33,784 nucleotides of DNA from Marinifilaceae bacterium (GCA_017936285.1 JAGBFU010000040.1:1-33784), one strand, 5' to 3'. Counted from the stretch's first letter, positions 16,004 through 24,250 are shown. Program-made: numbers and translations. Notes: generated by a model not told the origin, from the sequence alone.

Positions 16004-17269
16004 TTACTTTACCCACTTTTTGGCGAAGACGGTGATTATGAAGGCAGGGATGGTGCTAATCATAATCCATTGGAAGAAACCGATATAGCCGATATGCTCC
16101 TGAATGTATCCCGACATCATGCCCGGAAGCATCATGCCAAGTGCCATAAATCCGGTGCATAGCGAATAGTTTGCGGTGGCGTTTTTGCCTTGACTGAACT
16201 GCAACATAAAACAGGTTAGTGCGGTGAATCCGAAGCCGTAGCCAAGCTGCTCTATACATACGCAGGTCGAGATTGCAACCGAACTTTCGGGGAGTGCCCA
16301 TGCCATCCACAAATAGACCAGATTGGGGATGTTCATGGCGATGGTCATAGGCCACATCCAGTAGTTTAACCCCTTTTTCGAAATAGCAATTCCTCCTAGT
16401 ATTCCACCAATGGTAAGGGCAAGAACGCCCAATGTGCCATATATGAATCCTACTTGGGTAGTTTCCAATCCCAAACCTCCGTTTTGTACTTTGTCCAATA
16501 GGAATGGCGATGATATTTTTACCAACTGAGCCTCGGCAAAGCGGAATAGCAGAATAAATAGCAGAGCAATAGCAATGCCGGGTTTCTTAAAAAAATCTGC
16601 AAAGATTTTGATGAACGAGGCCTCGCCCATAGGTCCTGTAAGTCGCATTGAATCTGCGCTTGGGCGTGGTAATGTTCGCATGTGGAGCAGTGCAATAAGT
16701 ATAAACAGAACAGCTGTCACTCCTATCGCAACAGCCCAACCTTCAGGATAGTAGAGTGCTTTGGGTTCGATTGCAAAGTAGCGTTTTTCAAGCATGCCGG
16801 CAACCATTACAACTCCGCCTTGACCTGCAATTACTGCCAAGCGATAGAAGGTGTTTCTGATTCCAACAAAGTACGCTTGTCGCTCTTGGTTAAGTCCCAA
16901 CATATAGAAGCCGTCGGCGGCAATGTCGTGAGTTGCCGAGGCAAAGGCCAATAACCAGAAGAATGCCAAGGTGTAGCGGAAGAAATTGGGGGCAGGGAGA
17001 AGCATGGCAACTCCGGCCAACCCACCGCCAATAACTATTTGCATGGCTATTATCCACCATCGTTTACTTTTGAACATATCTACTATGGGGCTCCATAGGG
17101 GTTTTATTACCCATGGCAGATATAGATAGCTTGTGTATAGAGCTATATCGCTGTTTGAAATTCCCAATCGGGCATACATTGCCACTGCCACATTCATTAC
17201 TATTACGTAGGGCAGTCCCTCGGCAAAATATAGTGTGGGGACCCAACCCCATCCGTTACTCTTTTTCAT
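16004..17269 (-). CDS. AmpG-like MFS permease
   Basis: A 421-residue inner-membrane transporter with about 12 hydrophobic segments. The N-terminus GWVPTLYFAEGLPYVIVMNVAVAMYARLG and the loop PWVIKPLWSPIVDMFKSKRWWI are typical of the AmpG / acetyl-CoA-transporter-like branch of the MFS, which imports muropeptides in known cases. The neighbouring SpoIID-like gene, which also points to peptidoglycan metabolism, supports this. The substrate is inferred. A short palindromic coding repeat (PMGEASFIKI) lies in the central cytoplasmic loop near residues 211-220. The gap to the SpoIID-like gene is 69 bp with no clear promoter. Confidence 0.82.
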   Translation of the reverse strand: MKKSNGWGWVPTLYFAEGLPYVIVMNVAVAMYARLGISNSDIALYTSYLYLPWVIKPLWSPIVDMFKSKRWWIIAMQIVIGGGLAGVAMLLPAPNFFRYTLAFFWLLAFASATHDIAADGFYMLGLNQERQAYFVGIRNTFYRLAVIAGQGGVVMVAGMLEKRYFAIEPKALYYPEGWAVAIGVTAVLFILIALLHMRTLPRPSADSMRLTGPMGEASFIKIFADFFKKPGIAIALLFILLFRFAEAQLVKISSPFLLDKVQNGGLGLETTQVGFIYGTLGVLALTIGGILGGIAISKKGLNYWMWPMTIAMNIPNLVYLWMAWALPESSVAISTCVCIEQLGYGFGFTALTCFMLQFSQGKNATANYSLCTGFMALGMMLPGMMSGYIQEHIGYIGFFQWIMISTIPAFIITVFAKKWVK

Positions 17270-17338
17270 GTTATATGTTTTTCATTCTTACAGTTTCGAT
17301 ATATGCTTGTATATTTTCTATGCATATTGTTTTAGCTT

Positions 17339-18649
17339 TTAGTATAATTCAGTCAGGGTGGAGCCGGGGAAGTAGTGGGCAAGAATCTGTTGATATGAAT
17401 AGCCTTTGCTTGCCATAACGGCAGCTCCAATCTGGCACAATCCAACTCCATGACCCCATCCTGCGCCATGTAGTGTAAAGCCTTGTTTGTTTCGTTCAAT
17501 AATAAATGCCGAGCTGTATAGATGACTCTCAGAGAGGGCTTTCCTGATTAACAACTCTTTTCCTATAACCTCGGTTCGCTCGGTTCCTACAATTTTTAGT
17601 TTGGTCAAGCGTCCCGATACTCCGCGTTCAATTGGGATTAAATCTTTGATAGTTCCAAATGAGTAACCCAATCTTTTGGCAATAAGGTTTGATAGTTGCT
17701 CTGTTGTATAGTCAACTCTCCAGCGGTAAAAGTCGGGGGTTTCAAGGTCGTAGTTGTTTAGAACAGTACCTAAAATGTTTTTATCGGTGGTGTTGCAGAA
17801 ACTATCCTTTGAACCTTGCATTATCCACTCTTTTGCCTGCTCTTCGCTCTCGATTTTTATGGGCGAGGCCTCGCCCATAGGAGCATCGATTACTTTGGCA
17901 AGGTAGGGGTGTTCTGCCTCTTCCCAGGCCGATTCGAAAAGTTCTGTTATACCTCCGCAACACTTTGAGAAGCGAGCATCGCATATTTTGCCATTGAAGG
18001 TTAATACCTCGCCATGGGTTGTTGCAAGTGCTTTGATTACCTGGGGTGTTGAGGCATTGCTGATTCCCTGGTAGCGTTGGCAGTGGTCATCGGCGCATAC
18101 ATCGAAGTTCAAGTGGTCTTCGCGGTCCCACCACTCAATGCGTTCGCCCTTTTCGCTGTTGCGGATTTGCTTTGCTCCATTTAGCTCTTTTTGCTTTTCG
18201 CGTTGTGCAAGCAGCCAACTGCGTGAAATGACTGCGTGTGCTTTTAGAAGCTCCTCGGGCGAGTTCGCACTCATCTCCGACGATATTACACTCTGCAAAT
18301 ATAGCTCTAATGGTAACTCATTTACGGCTGTAAAGTGTGAGCCCTCGTCTATAAATTTTAGTGTTCCTTTAAATTTCTGGTTTTCATTGCGCTCCCAATG
18401 AAAGTTTATTCCGATGGTTACGTTTAATAAATCGAAATCGGAATGTTCTATATCAACGGGTTCGAAACTAAGGGGAATTGTTGTCGGTTCGCCATTCAGG
18501 GTAACGGCTCCACTCTTTTCCTGCTTGATTGTTCCATGAAAATCCTTTATGCGGTTGCCAAGCGAATCCTTGAATTCACCATTAAGCTGAAACTCTATAG
18601 TATTGGCAAACATTATGCCAACTTGTATGTTGGGTTGGTCAATTTTCAT
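17339..18649 (-). CDS. SpoIID/LytB domain protein
   Basis: A 436-residue protein with a SpoIID core: ELPLELYLQSVISSEM at residues 111-126 (E125 as the catalytic Glu of lytic SpoIID), KAHAVISRSW at 136-145, CCGG in the cysteine/glycine segment, and GWGHGVGLCQIGA near the C-terminus. In sporulating bacteria SpoIID is a peptidoglycan lytic transglycosylase; in Bacteroidetes its role is less clear. No signal peptide is seen. The first 11 residues are identical to those of the RhuM-Fic gene just upstream because of a 33-bp DNA duplication. The gene also carries the palindromic repeat encoding PMGEASPIKI. Confidence 0.87.
   Translation of the reverse strand: MKIDQPNIQVGIMFANTIEFQLNGEFKDSLGNRIKDFHGTIKQEKSGAVTLNGEPTTIPLSFEPVDIEHSDFDLLNVTIGINFHWERNENQKFKGTLKFIDEGSHFTAVNELPLELYLQSVISSEMSANSPEELLKAHAVISRSWLLAQREKQKELNGAKQIRNSEKGERIEWWDREDHLNFDVCADDHCQRYQGISNASTPQVIKALATTHGEVLTFNGKICDARFSKCCGGITELFESAWEEAEHPYLAKVIDAPMGEASPIKIESEEQAKEWIMQGSKDSFCNTTDKNILGTVLNNYDLETPDFYRWRVDYTTEQLSNLIAKRLGYSFGTIKDLIPIERGVSGRLTKLKIVGTERTEVIGKELLIRKALSESHLYSSAFIIERNKQGFTLHGAGWGHGVGLCQIGAAVMASKGYSYQQILAHYFPGSTLTELY
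17858..17879. repeat. 22-bp perfect palindrome inside SpoIID-like gene
   Basis: Each half is TATGGGCGAGG and its complement. The minus-strand reading frame is P-M-G-E-A-S-P-I-K. Related pieces lie in the AmpG-like gene (16616-16633, CGAGGCCTCGCCCATAGG shared) and the M16 protease gene (23524-23539, ATGGGCGAGGCCTCGC shared), in the same reading frame. Confidence 0.75.
18617..18649. repeat. 33-bp direct repeat, right copy (SpoIID 5' end)
   Basis: These 33 bases encode the first 11 codons of the SpoIID-like gene on the minus strand and are identical to 19655-19687. Identity stops on both sides. The two copies bound the RhuM-Fic gene. Confidence 0.95.
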
Positions 18650-18652
18650 GAG

Positions 18653-19687
18653 TTATTGGTTGTCTTGGTTTATGAGATTTACTACAACTTTTACCATTAT
18701 GTCTTTCTCTTCTGTGCGGCTTTCTGCAATCATTAGCGTAAGAGCAACCAGAGTATTATCTGCTATTCGTTTGCTGCCATCGGTACGATATAGAATTCCA
18801 TTACGTTCCATAAACCATAGGAATAGCATTGCTGCTATGCGTTTGTTTCCATCGCTGAATGAGTGGTTTTTAGTAACAAGATAGAGCAACATTGCAGCCT
18901 TCTCTTCAATGCTCGGGTAGAGTTCAATGCCGTCAAATGTTTGGTAAATTTGTTTTATTGAACTTTTGAATGAGTTGTCTTTTTCGTTTGCAAAAAGGGC
19001 ACTTTCGCCAAATTTTTCTTTAAGTCCATGAATAGCTTCCATCGCATTTTCGTATGTGGCATGAAAGCGTTCATCTTTGGTTGTGTTTTCTATAGTTAGT
19101 TGTTGGTAGTCATAACGGTCAAGAGTATCAAGCGCATAGACATAGTCTGTAACAACCGATATTAATCCAATAGATTGGTCATCGGTAAGTTTTTCTTGCG
19201 ATGTTACCGTATGTGCAAGCAGGCGTACAACCTCTTTAAGTTCGTTATATCGGTCGATTTTTATTTTGTCGTTTATGGCATAGCCTTTGATAATATAGTC
19301 TTTTAATATTTTGTTTGCCCATTGACGGAATCGAGTACCATTGATAGATTTTACACGATAACCAACAGATATAATAACATCAAGGTTATAAAACTCTGTA
19401 TATTTTGTTTGTGTATGTCCTTCTCTGCGACCGTATTTCTCGGTGTGTGCAATTTTTGCACATACCAAACTCTTTTCTAATTCTCCTTCTTTAAAACAGT
19501 TGTTTATATGTCGTGTAATGACGGTTCTGTCGCGTCCAAATAGCATTGCCATTTGGCTTTGAGATAGCCAAACGCTCTCGTTTTCTAATTTTACATCAAG
19601 CCGGATAGTATTGTCCTCGCTTGTGTATATTGCTATTGGCGATGATTCAAGTTCGCCAACTTGTATGTTGGGTTGGTCAATTTTCAT
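18653..19687 (-). CDS. RhuM-Fic/Doc fusion protein
   Basis: A 344-residue protein. An N-terminal RhuM-type domain (VKLENESVWLSQSQMAMLFG at 32-51, then FYNLDVIISVGYRVKS at 99-114) has a helix-turn-helix look. It is joined to a C-terminal Fic/Doc domain with the motif HSFSDGNKRIAA at 275-286 (H275, D279, N281, R283). Fic proteins transfer AMP or phosphate to targets; RhuM/Fic proteins are toxin-like and often accessory. The first 11 residues (MKIDQPNIQVG) are a copy of the SpoIID N-terminus, so the gene appears inserted with a 33-bp duplication. Three bases separate it from each neighbour. No obvious antitoxin gene is adjacent. Confidence 0.85.
   Translation of the reverse strand: MKIDQPNIQVGELESSPIAIYTSEDNTIRLDVKLENESVWLSQSQMAMLFGRDRTVITRHINNCFKEGELEKSLVCAKIAHTEKYGRREGHTQTKYTEFYNLDVIISVGYRVKSINGTRFRQWANKILKDYIIKGYAINDKIKIDRYNELKEVVRLLAHTVTSQEKLTDDQSIGLISVVTDYVYALDTLDRYDYQQLTIENTTKDERFHATYENAMEAIHGLKEKFGESALFANEKDNSFKSSIKQIYQTFDGIELYPSIEEKAAMLLYLVTKNHSFSDGNKRIAAMLFLWFMERNGILYRTDGSKRIADNTLVALTLMIAESRTEEKDIMVKVVVNLINQDNQ
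19655..19687. repeat. 33-bp direct repeat, left copy (RhuM-Fic 5' end)
   Basis: Identical to 18617-18649. The distance between copies is 1038 bp, a multiple of three. Removing one copy and the RhuM-Fic gene would restore a DUF4922-SpoIID gene pair with a three-base gap. Confidence 0.95.
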
Positions 19688-19690
19688 TGG

Positions 19691-20593
19691 TTATAGGGTT
19701 GTGGGCGAGACTTGTGTGTAAAGCTTTTTTAAAAGTTCGGCCGATTTGTATTTTTCAAAGTCTGTAGGGCGTGGTGCAATAATCAAACCTCCCATATCAA
19801 CAGCTCCCGGACTAAACATTATTCTGTCGGGGTCATCAAGGAAAAACTCCTTAGGGCGATGTTCCGAACGAGGCATAAAAATCAGATTGTACTGTTGATT
19901 CTCGTACCAAGCAATCAGATTCATACGAACTTCGGAGTCCCCATCATATAGAGTATATTCGGTAATCTCTTTTTTGAAAAGCTCTATGACTCTCTCTAAT
20001 GAACCGGACTTAAAAAGTGTTGCAGCTCTAAGATACTCTTCTGCACGGAATACCTCTCCATCTTGTTCATCCTTGAATATAGTTCTGTTTCGGCTATCCT
20101 CTTCGATGGGCATCTCGCCTCTCGGAATTAGCTGGAAATGGGCATGGTCAAGGGCCGATGCTCCACTTTTGGGGCCATTGTAAAAGGCTGTATATCCATT
20201 GAAATCAAATGCTAACTCTAACAGGTCAGCCACTCTTCCCTCAATAAGTTGTGGTACGTGTTGCGCATCGGCAACTGTGAAGTGACGCTTGAATATCGGG
20301 AACGGGTTTACACATATCTGGTAGTTGTGGTTGCTACTCCGTGCGCACCAGGGTATATGGTGTTGCTCAGGAACTCTGTTCGCTTCGCATAGGAAGCATT
20401 TGCGCTCTTTTATGGAGTTTGAGTCAATTTTTGCTCCTGTCGATACAATGCGTGCAGGGTTGAATTGCAGGCGAATTTCATATTCGCCGCAATCAACTCT
20501 GTCGGTGATTATCTTTTCAAGGTTTTTGTAGTTGTCTGCGGCTGTTTGCCATCGCTCCAACTCCTCGCAAAAAAAACGCTCAAGTTCAACCAT
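19691..20593 (-). CDS. DUF4922 / GalT-like HIT-fold protein
   Basis: A 300-residue cytoplasmic protein that resembles the DUF4922 family, related to galactose-1-phosphate uridylyltransferase and Ap4A phosphorylase. Supporting motifs are CFLCEANRVPEQ at 66-77, a zinc-like Cys pair as in GalT, and ALDHAHFQLIPRGEMP at 147-162, where H150-A-H152-F-Q matches the HxHxQ nucleotidyl-transfer site. The substrate is not known; nucleotidyl transfer or phosphorolysis of a nucleotide sugar is a reasonable guess. It sits in a run of minus-strand genes between the zeta module and the inserted RhuM-Fic gene. Confidence 0.75.
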   Translation of the reverse strand: MVELERFFCEELERWQTAADNYKNLEKIITDRVDCGEYEIRLQFNPARIVSTGAKIDSNSIKERKCFLCEANRVPEQHHIPWCARSSNHNYQICVNPFPIFKRHFTVADAQHVPQLIEGRVADLLELAFDFNGYTAFYNGPKSGASALDHAHFQLIPRGEMPIEEDSRNRTIFKDEQDGEVFRAEEYLRAATLFKSGSLERVIELFKKEITEYTLYDGDSEVRMNLIAWYENQQYNLIFMPRSEHRPKEFFLDDPDRIMFSPGAVDMGGLIIAPRPTDFEKYKSAELLKKLYTQVSPTTL

Positions 20594-20619
20594 ACTCTTT
20601 ACATAGTAGAATTCAATTT

Positions 20620-20805
20620 CTAATTGTTGTTACATCTATCCTCGGCAATAACTTTATCTGCAGGAATGTTATATATACCCTTCTCTTCGGAATATGCAAT
20701 GACACACTCTCCTCTCAATGCCTTCTCCTCCAATATCCGCTTTTCTGCTATTTTCAGGCCATCATCTATCTGCTTAACAATAGCTTTGATCTCATCATTT
20801 GACAT
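20620..20805 (-). CDS. Small partner (putative antitoxin) of zeta-like kinase
   Basis: A 61-residue, highly charged protein: predicted helix MSNDEIKAIVKQIDDGLKIA, then ALRGECVIAYSEEKGIYNIPADKV. Its first 11 bases overlap the end of the zeta-like gene, so the two are translationally coupled. Small proteins of this layout often accompany zeta-family kinases and are presumed antitoxins. No DNA-binding motif is evident. Function inferred from position only. Confidence 0.55.
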   Translation of the reverse strand: MSNDEIKAIVKQIDDGLKIAEKRILEEKALRGECVIAYSEEKGIYNIPADKVIAEDRCNNN

Positions 20806-21370
20806 ATCTCTTTATTTTATTGAATATATGATGGGATAGAATTTCACTCTGCACATCTTTTGCTCCATAAGCGACAAATTGTCGGGGAGGTTTGCTATTA
20901 TCATATATCATCCAGATGTCAACTAATTGTAGATATATTTTGAACAGGTTGGTTATGCCTGCGCCGTAGCGTCGAAAAATCACCTCTGTGGGAATGTTAT
21001 GTCCGCCTTTCAGAACCCTCTCCTTTACTCTTTGAACTGCTAAATCAGGATTTTCAAGCCAGAAAAATATCAAATGTACCTTATAGCCGGATATCTGTGC
21101 TTTTGTAATCAGATTCTTAAATGATTTTGTGGCTAATGTTGTCTCAATAGCAAATGTGATGCCTTTGGATAGTAACTCTTCTATCCTGTTTAACATGATT
21201 CTTCCGGCTTCTGCTGCTACCCCTTCCGGATTGAATGGAGATAAACCTTTTGCAATTTCGTCTGCATTTACAAACTCTTTACATTTTAATATTTCAGGTA
21301 AAATGGTGTATGAAGCCGTCGTTTTACCGGCTCCATTACAACCACTTATTATGTACAGATTCTTCTCCAC
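20795..21370 (-). CDS. Zeta-toxin-like kinase
   Basis: A 191-residue P-loop kinase. Walker A is GCNGAGKT at residues 10-17, followed by FVNADEIAKGLSPFNPE (D37) and AIETTLATKSF, the substrate-binding region of zeta/PezT toxins. VKERVLKGGHNIPTEVIFRRY gives the lid arginines. Zeta toxins phosphorylate UDP-N-acetylglucosamine and poison wall synthesis. Many chromosomal relatives have unproven activity. The gene lies 20 bp after an M20 dipeptidase gene, and the downstream neighbourhood deals with peptidoglycan (SpoIID, AmpG). Confidence 0.8.
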   Translation of the reverse strand: MEKNLYIISGCNGAGKTTASYTILPEILKCKEFVNADEIAKGLSPFNPEGVAAEAGRIMLNRIEELLSKGITFAIETTLATKSFKNLITKAQISGYKVHLIFFWLENPDLAVQRVKERVLKGGHNIPTEVIFRRYGAGITNLFKIYLQLVDIWMIYDNSKPPRQFVAYGAKDVQSEILSHHIFNKIKRYVK

Positions 21371-21390
21371 TATATGTACTTTCTGTGTAT

Positions 21391-22740
21391 CTAAAAGTTT
21401 TTGTGGAACTCAACAACAGCCTCGATTCCTTTGCGGATAATGTCAAGAGGGATATTCTCATTCGGAGAGTGAATTGCATTCGACTCCAGTCCAAAGCCCA
21501 TTAAGATGGTCTTGATTCCCAATATCTGCTCAAATGTTGCAATGATAGGAATACTTCCACCTCGGCGTACTGCCAATGGCTTCTTGCCAAATGCCTTTTC
21601 AAAGCCCTTTTCTGCAGCCTTGTATGCAGGCAAATCTATAGGGCATACATAGCCTTGTCCTCCGTGCATAGGGGTAACTTTTACCTTTACACTCTTTGGA
21701 GCTATGCTTTGGATATAATTAGCGAACATCTCCGATATTTTGTGGTGATCCTGATTAGCTACCAAGCGACAAGAGACCTTTGCGTATGCCTTTGAGGGAA
21801 GGACTGTCTTTGCGCCCTCGCCCGTATATCCACCCCAAATTCCGCATACATCGAACGATGGACGGCAACTGTTACGTTCAAGAGTGCTGTACCCCTTCTC
21901 GCCAAATAGCTCGTCAACGTCGATTGCTTTTTTGTAGCGCTCCTCGTTGAATGGTATTGAGGCAATCATGTCGCGCTCAGCTTGTGGAACGTCAAGAACA
22001 TCGTCATAGAATCCGGGAACGGTAATGCGACCATCCTTGTCAATTACCTTGTCGATGATTCCGCAAAGTACGTTGATAGGGTTTGCAACAGCTCCTCCGA
22101 AGTGGCCTGAGTGCAGGTCGCGGTTAGGACCGGTTACTTCAATCTCCCAATATGCCAAACCGCGCAGTCCGGTGGTTAATGATGGCATATCCGCGCCTAA
22201 CATGCTTGTGTCGGAAACTAAAATAATATCTGCTTTCAGCAGCTCTTTGTGCTCTTTACAGAATGCTTCAAGGCTTGGAGAGCCAATCTCCTCCTCGCCC
22301 TCGAAAATGAACTTAACGTTGTTTTTTAGCAATCCGTTCTTAACAACATATTCGAATGCTTTAACCTGAATGAATGCCTGTCCTTTGTCGTCGTCGGCTC
22401 CTCGTGCCCAAATGTGGCCGTCACGAATCTCCGGTTCGAAGGGGTTGCTTTTCCATAACTCAAGTGGCTCGGCAGGCATTACGTCGTAGTGCGAATATAT
22501 CAAGATAGTCTTCGCGCTTGGGTCGATAATCTTCTCGCCATAAACTATGGGGTTACCATTCGATGGCATAATATCAACTTTATCGGCTCCTGCCTTTAGT
22601 AACAACTCTTTCCATCGCTCGGCGCAACGAATCATATCACTGTGGTGCTCAGGTTTGGCACTGATACTTGGTATCCTGATAAGGCTGAATAGCTCCTCTA
22701 GCATATTCGCCTCGTTCTGCTCAATGTACTGCTTTATCAT
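21391..22740 (-). CDS. M20-family dipeptidase
   Basis: A 449-residue zinc peptidase of the M20 dipeptidase/carnosinase-like group. Metal and catalytic residues are visible in YSHYDV (H84, D86), RGADDDKG (113-120), and FEGEEEIGS (E149/E150). The dimerisation domain lies in the middle (GPNRDLHSGHFGG), and the C-terminal ligand region includes HSPNENIPLD. It likely hydrolyses dipeptides in the cytoplasm, though aminoacylase-type activity is possible. Upstream are a duplicated 82-bp unit and several TACATTTG promoter boxes. Confidence 0.9.
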   Translation of the reverse strand: MIKQYIEQNEANMLEELFSLIRIPSISAKPEHHSDMIRCAERWKELLLKAGADKVDIMPSNGNPIVYGEKIIDPSAKTILIYSHYDVMPAEPLELWKSNPFEPEIRDGHIWARGADDDKGQAFIQVKAFEYVVKNGLLKNNVKFIFEGEEEIGSPSLEAFCKEHKELLKADIILVSDTSMLGADMPSLTTGLRGLAYWEIEVTGPNRDLHSGHFGGAVANPINVLCGIIDKVIDKDGRITVPGFYDDVLDVPQAERDMIASIPFNEERYKKAIDVDELFGEKGYSTLERNSCRPSFDVCGIWGGYTGEGAKTVLPSKAYAKVSCRLVANQDHHKISEMFANYIQSIAPKSVKVKVTPMHGGQGYVCPIDLPAYKAAEKGFEKAFGKKPLAVRRGGSIPIIATFEQILGIKTILMGFGLESNAIHSPNENIPLDIIRKGIEAVVEFHKNF

Positions 22741-22758
22741 ATTGTTTTATTGTTTATT

Positions 22759-22922
22759 GCAAATGTAGTGAAAACCGAGAGCAACAGCTCAAATTTATTT
22801 GAAGATTTTGCCGAGGTGCATCCTACATTGGCGATTTATCGCAAATGTAGTGAAAACCGAGAGCAACAGCTCAAATTTATTTGAAGATTTTGCCGAGGTG
22901 CATCCTACATTGGCGATTTATC
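22759..22922. repeat. 82-bp perfect tandem duplication in promoter region
   Basis: Unit 1 (22759-22840) and unit 2 (22841-22922) appear identical, and a third partial unit (GCAAATGTA) begins at 22923. Each unit carries CAAATGTA, read on the minus strand as the -7 box TACATTTG, at 22760-22767, 22842-22849 and 22924-22931. The unit also contains the palindrome GCGATTTATCGC at the junction. The duplication therefore multiplies the promoter of the dipeptidase gene. A plus-strand open frame passing through it is probably spurious. Confidence 0.9.
22760..22793 (-). promoter_or_regulatory. Proximal dipeptidase promoter
   Basis: On the minus strand TTTG (22790-22793) and TACATTTG (22760-22767) are separated by 22 bases, slightly wider than the usual 19-21. 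The box ends 20 bp before the dipeptidase start codon. The same pair recurs 82 bp upstream. Confidence 0.5.
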
Positions 22923-22943
22923 GCAAATGTAACGATTTATTTT

Positions 22944-24170
22944 TCAAACTCCGTATGTTACGCTTGAAAGTTTTCGAGGATCAAAAACCTTTTCTGCGGC
23001 ATTACGCAAATCATCGGGAGTCAAAGCGTCGATTTTCTCGTAAATCCTATCCAGCTCGTCAACTTTGTCATACACCAAAAGGCTCTTTCCGATAGAGAGC
23101 ATGCTCCCTTCGTAATTCTCCGAGGCAATTGCCATTTGTGCTTTGTATTGAGCCTTGAATCGCTCCAATTTCAATGGTGTAAGGCTCTTTTCGCTCAATT
23201 TTGACATCTCTTCATGGCACAGGCGAATACAGCGCTCCAGATTATGAGAATCACATGCAAAATAGACGCTAAACACTCCGGAGTCTGAGTATGGAGTGTA
23301 GTTCGATTCAATCTCATAAACCAATCCATTCTTCTCCCTTAATCGTAAATTTAGCCTTGAGCCCATACTGTTGCCCCCAAGCATCTCAACCAGTAATGAT
23401 AATGCCACTCGCTCATGCTCCTTTTGGTTGAATGCCCTGTTTCCGGTCATGTAATAACACTGCGCCAGTTCTTCGGGGTTATGTACCTGAATAGGTTCGT
23501 AGTTGATTGGTGCAATACGTTTAATGGGCGAGGCCTCGCTCGAAACCCCGTTGAAGAATTTTTCGACCAATGCCACCAACTTCTCGAAACGGATATTACC
23601 TACAGAGCTGAGAACCATTCTGTCGGCTGTATAGTTCCGTTCGATAAATGAAAGAATATCGCTTCGAGTCAAACCTTTTACCGATTCGGCACTTCCCAAA
23701 ATTTTTCGTCCTATGGGGTATCCTCGGAAAATAGCCTCTTCAAAATCGTCAAGGATGGCCTCGGATGGATTGTCCATATATGAGTATATTTCATCGATAA
23801 CCACCTGCTTCTCACGTTCCAGTTCACGTTCCGGAAATGTAGAGTTGCAAATCAGATCGGCTAACAACTCTATGGCTCGAGGATAATCTTTAGCAAGGAA
23901 TGTGGAATATACACAGGTCTCCTCTTTGGTGGTGTATGCGTTCAACTCTCCACCCACCTCGTCCATTCTGCGTAAAATTTGTGTTGCATTACGCTTTTTC
24001 GTGCCTTTAAAAAAGACGTGTTCAAGAAAGTGTGCCAATCCATGTTCACCTGCTTGTTCATCGCGACTTCCGACGCCTATAATCAACCCACAATATGCCA
24101 CCTTGTTGGGGGTATATTGGTGAATAATTCTCAAACCATTAGACAATTTTGCAATTTGATAACTTTCCAT
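22944..24170 (-). CDS. M16-family zinc protease
   Basis: A 408-residue insulinase / processing-peptidase-like protease. The inverted zinc motif HFLEH is at residues 47-51 and the distal Glu127 lies in IDEIYSYMDNPSE, exactly the M16 spacing. The C-terminal half holds the inactive repeat with GGNSMGSRLNLRLREKNGLVY. No signal peptide is seen, so it is probably cytoplasmic. It carries a short palindromic coding repeat at 23524-23539 (SSEASPIKR). The promoter is divergent from the propeller operon on the right: a minus-strand TATCTTTG lies at 24200-24207. Confidence 0.92.
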   Translation of the reverse strand: MESYQIAKLSNGLRIIHQYTPNKVAYCGLIIGVGSRDEQAGEHGLAHFLEHVFFKGTKKRNATQILRRMDEVGGELNAYTTKEETCVYSTFLAKDYPRAIELLADLICNSTFPERELEREKQVVIDEIYSYMDNPSEAILDDFEEAIFRGYPIGRKILGSAESVKGLTRSDILSFIERNYTADRMVLSSVGNIRFEKLVALVEKFFNGVSSEASPIKRIAPINYEPIQVHNPEELAQCYYMTGNRAFNQKEHERVALSLLVEMLGGNSMGSRLNLRLREKNGLVYEIESNYTPYSDSGVFSVYFACDSHNLERCIRLCHEEMSKLSEKSLTPLKLERFKAQYKAQMAIASENYEGSMLSIGKSLLVYDKVDELDRIYEKIDALTPDDLRNAAEKVFDPRKLSSVTYGV

Positions 24171-24195
24171 AGAGATATAGTATGCTTCTAAATAC

Positions 24196-24227
24196 TTTGC
24201 AAAGATACGAAAAGTTGATTAAATTTG
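24196..24227 (+). promoter_or_regulatory. Promoter of the first propeller operon
   Basis: TTTG (24196-24199), 20 bases, TAAATTTG (24220-24227) on the plus strand. It ends 23 bases before ATG 24251 and overlaps the minus-strand -7 box of the M16 gene (24200-24207), so the two divergent promoters share DNA. It rules out the longer open frame start at 24182. Confidence 0.65.
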
Positions 24228-24250
24228 TCGTGAATAAAACTTGTGTGGAT

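Noticed and set aside
22799..23095. Plus-strand open frame of 98 codons through the 82-bp tandem repeat
   Set aside because: It overlaps the 3' end of the M16 gene antisense, has no signal or family, and exists mainly because the repeat unit happens to lack stops. The minus-strand promoter boxes explain the region better.
17339..24170. Integrated mobile element carrying the RhuM-Fic and zeta genes
   Set aside because: No integrase, transposase, terminal inverted repeats or tRNA site were found. The flanking genes look like ordinary chromosomal genes.
24182..24250. Longer N-terminus of propeller protein 1
   Set aside because: It would begin upstream of the TTTG/TAAATTTG promoter and would place 23 polar residues before a good signal peptide. 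ATG 24251 is preferred.
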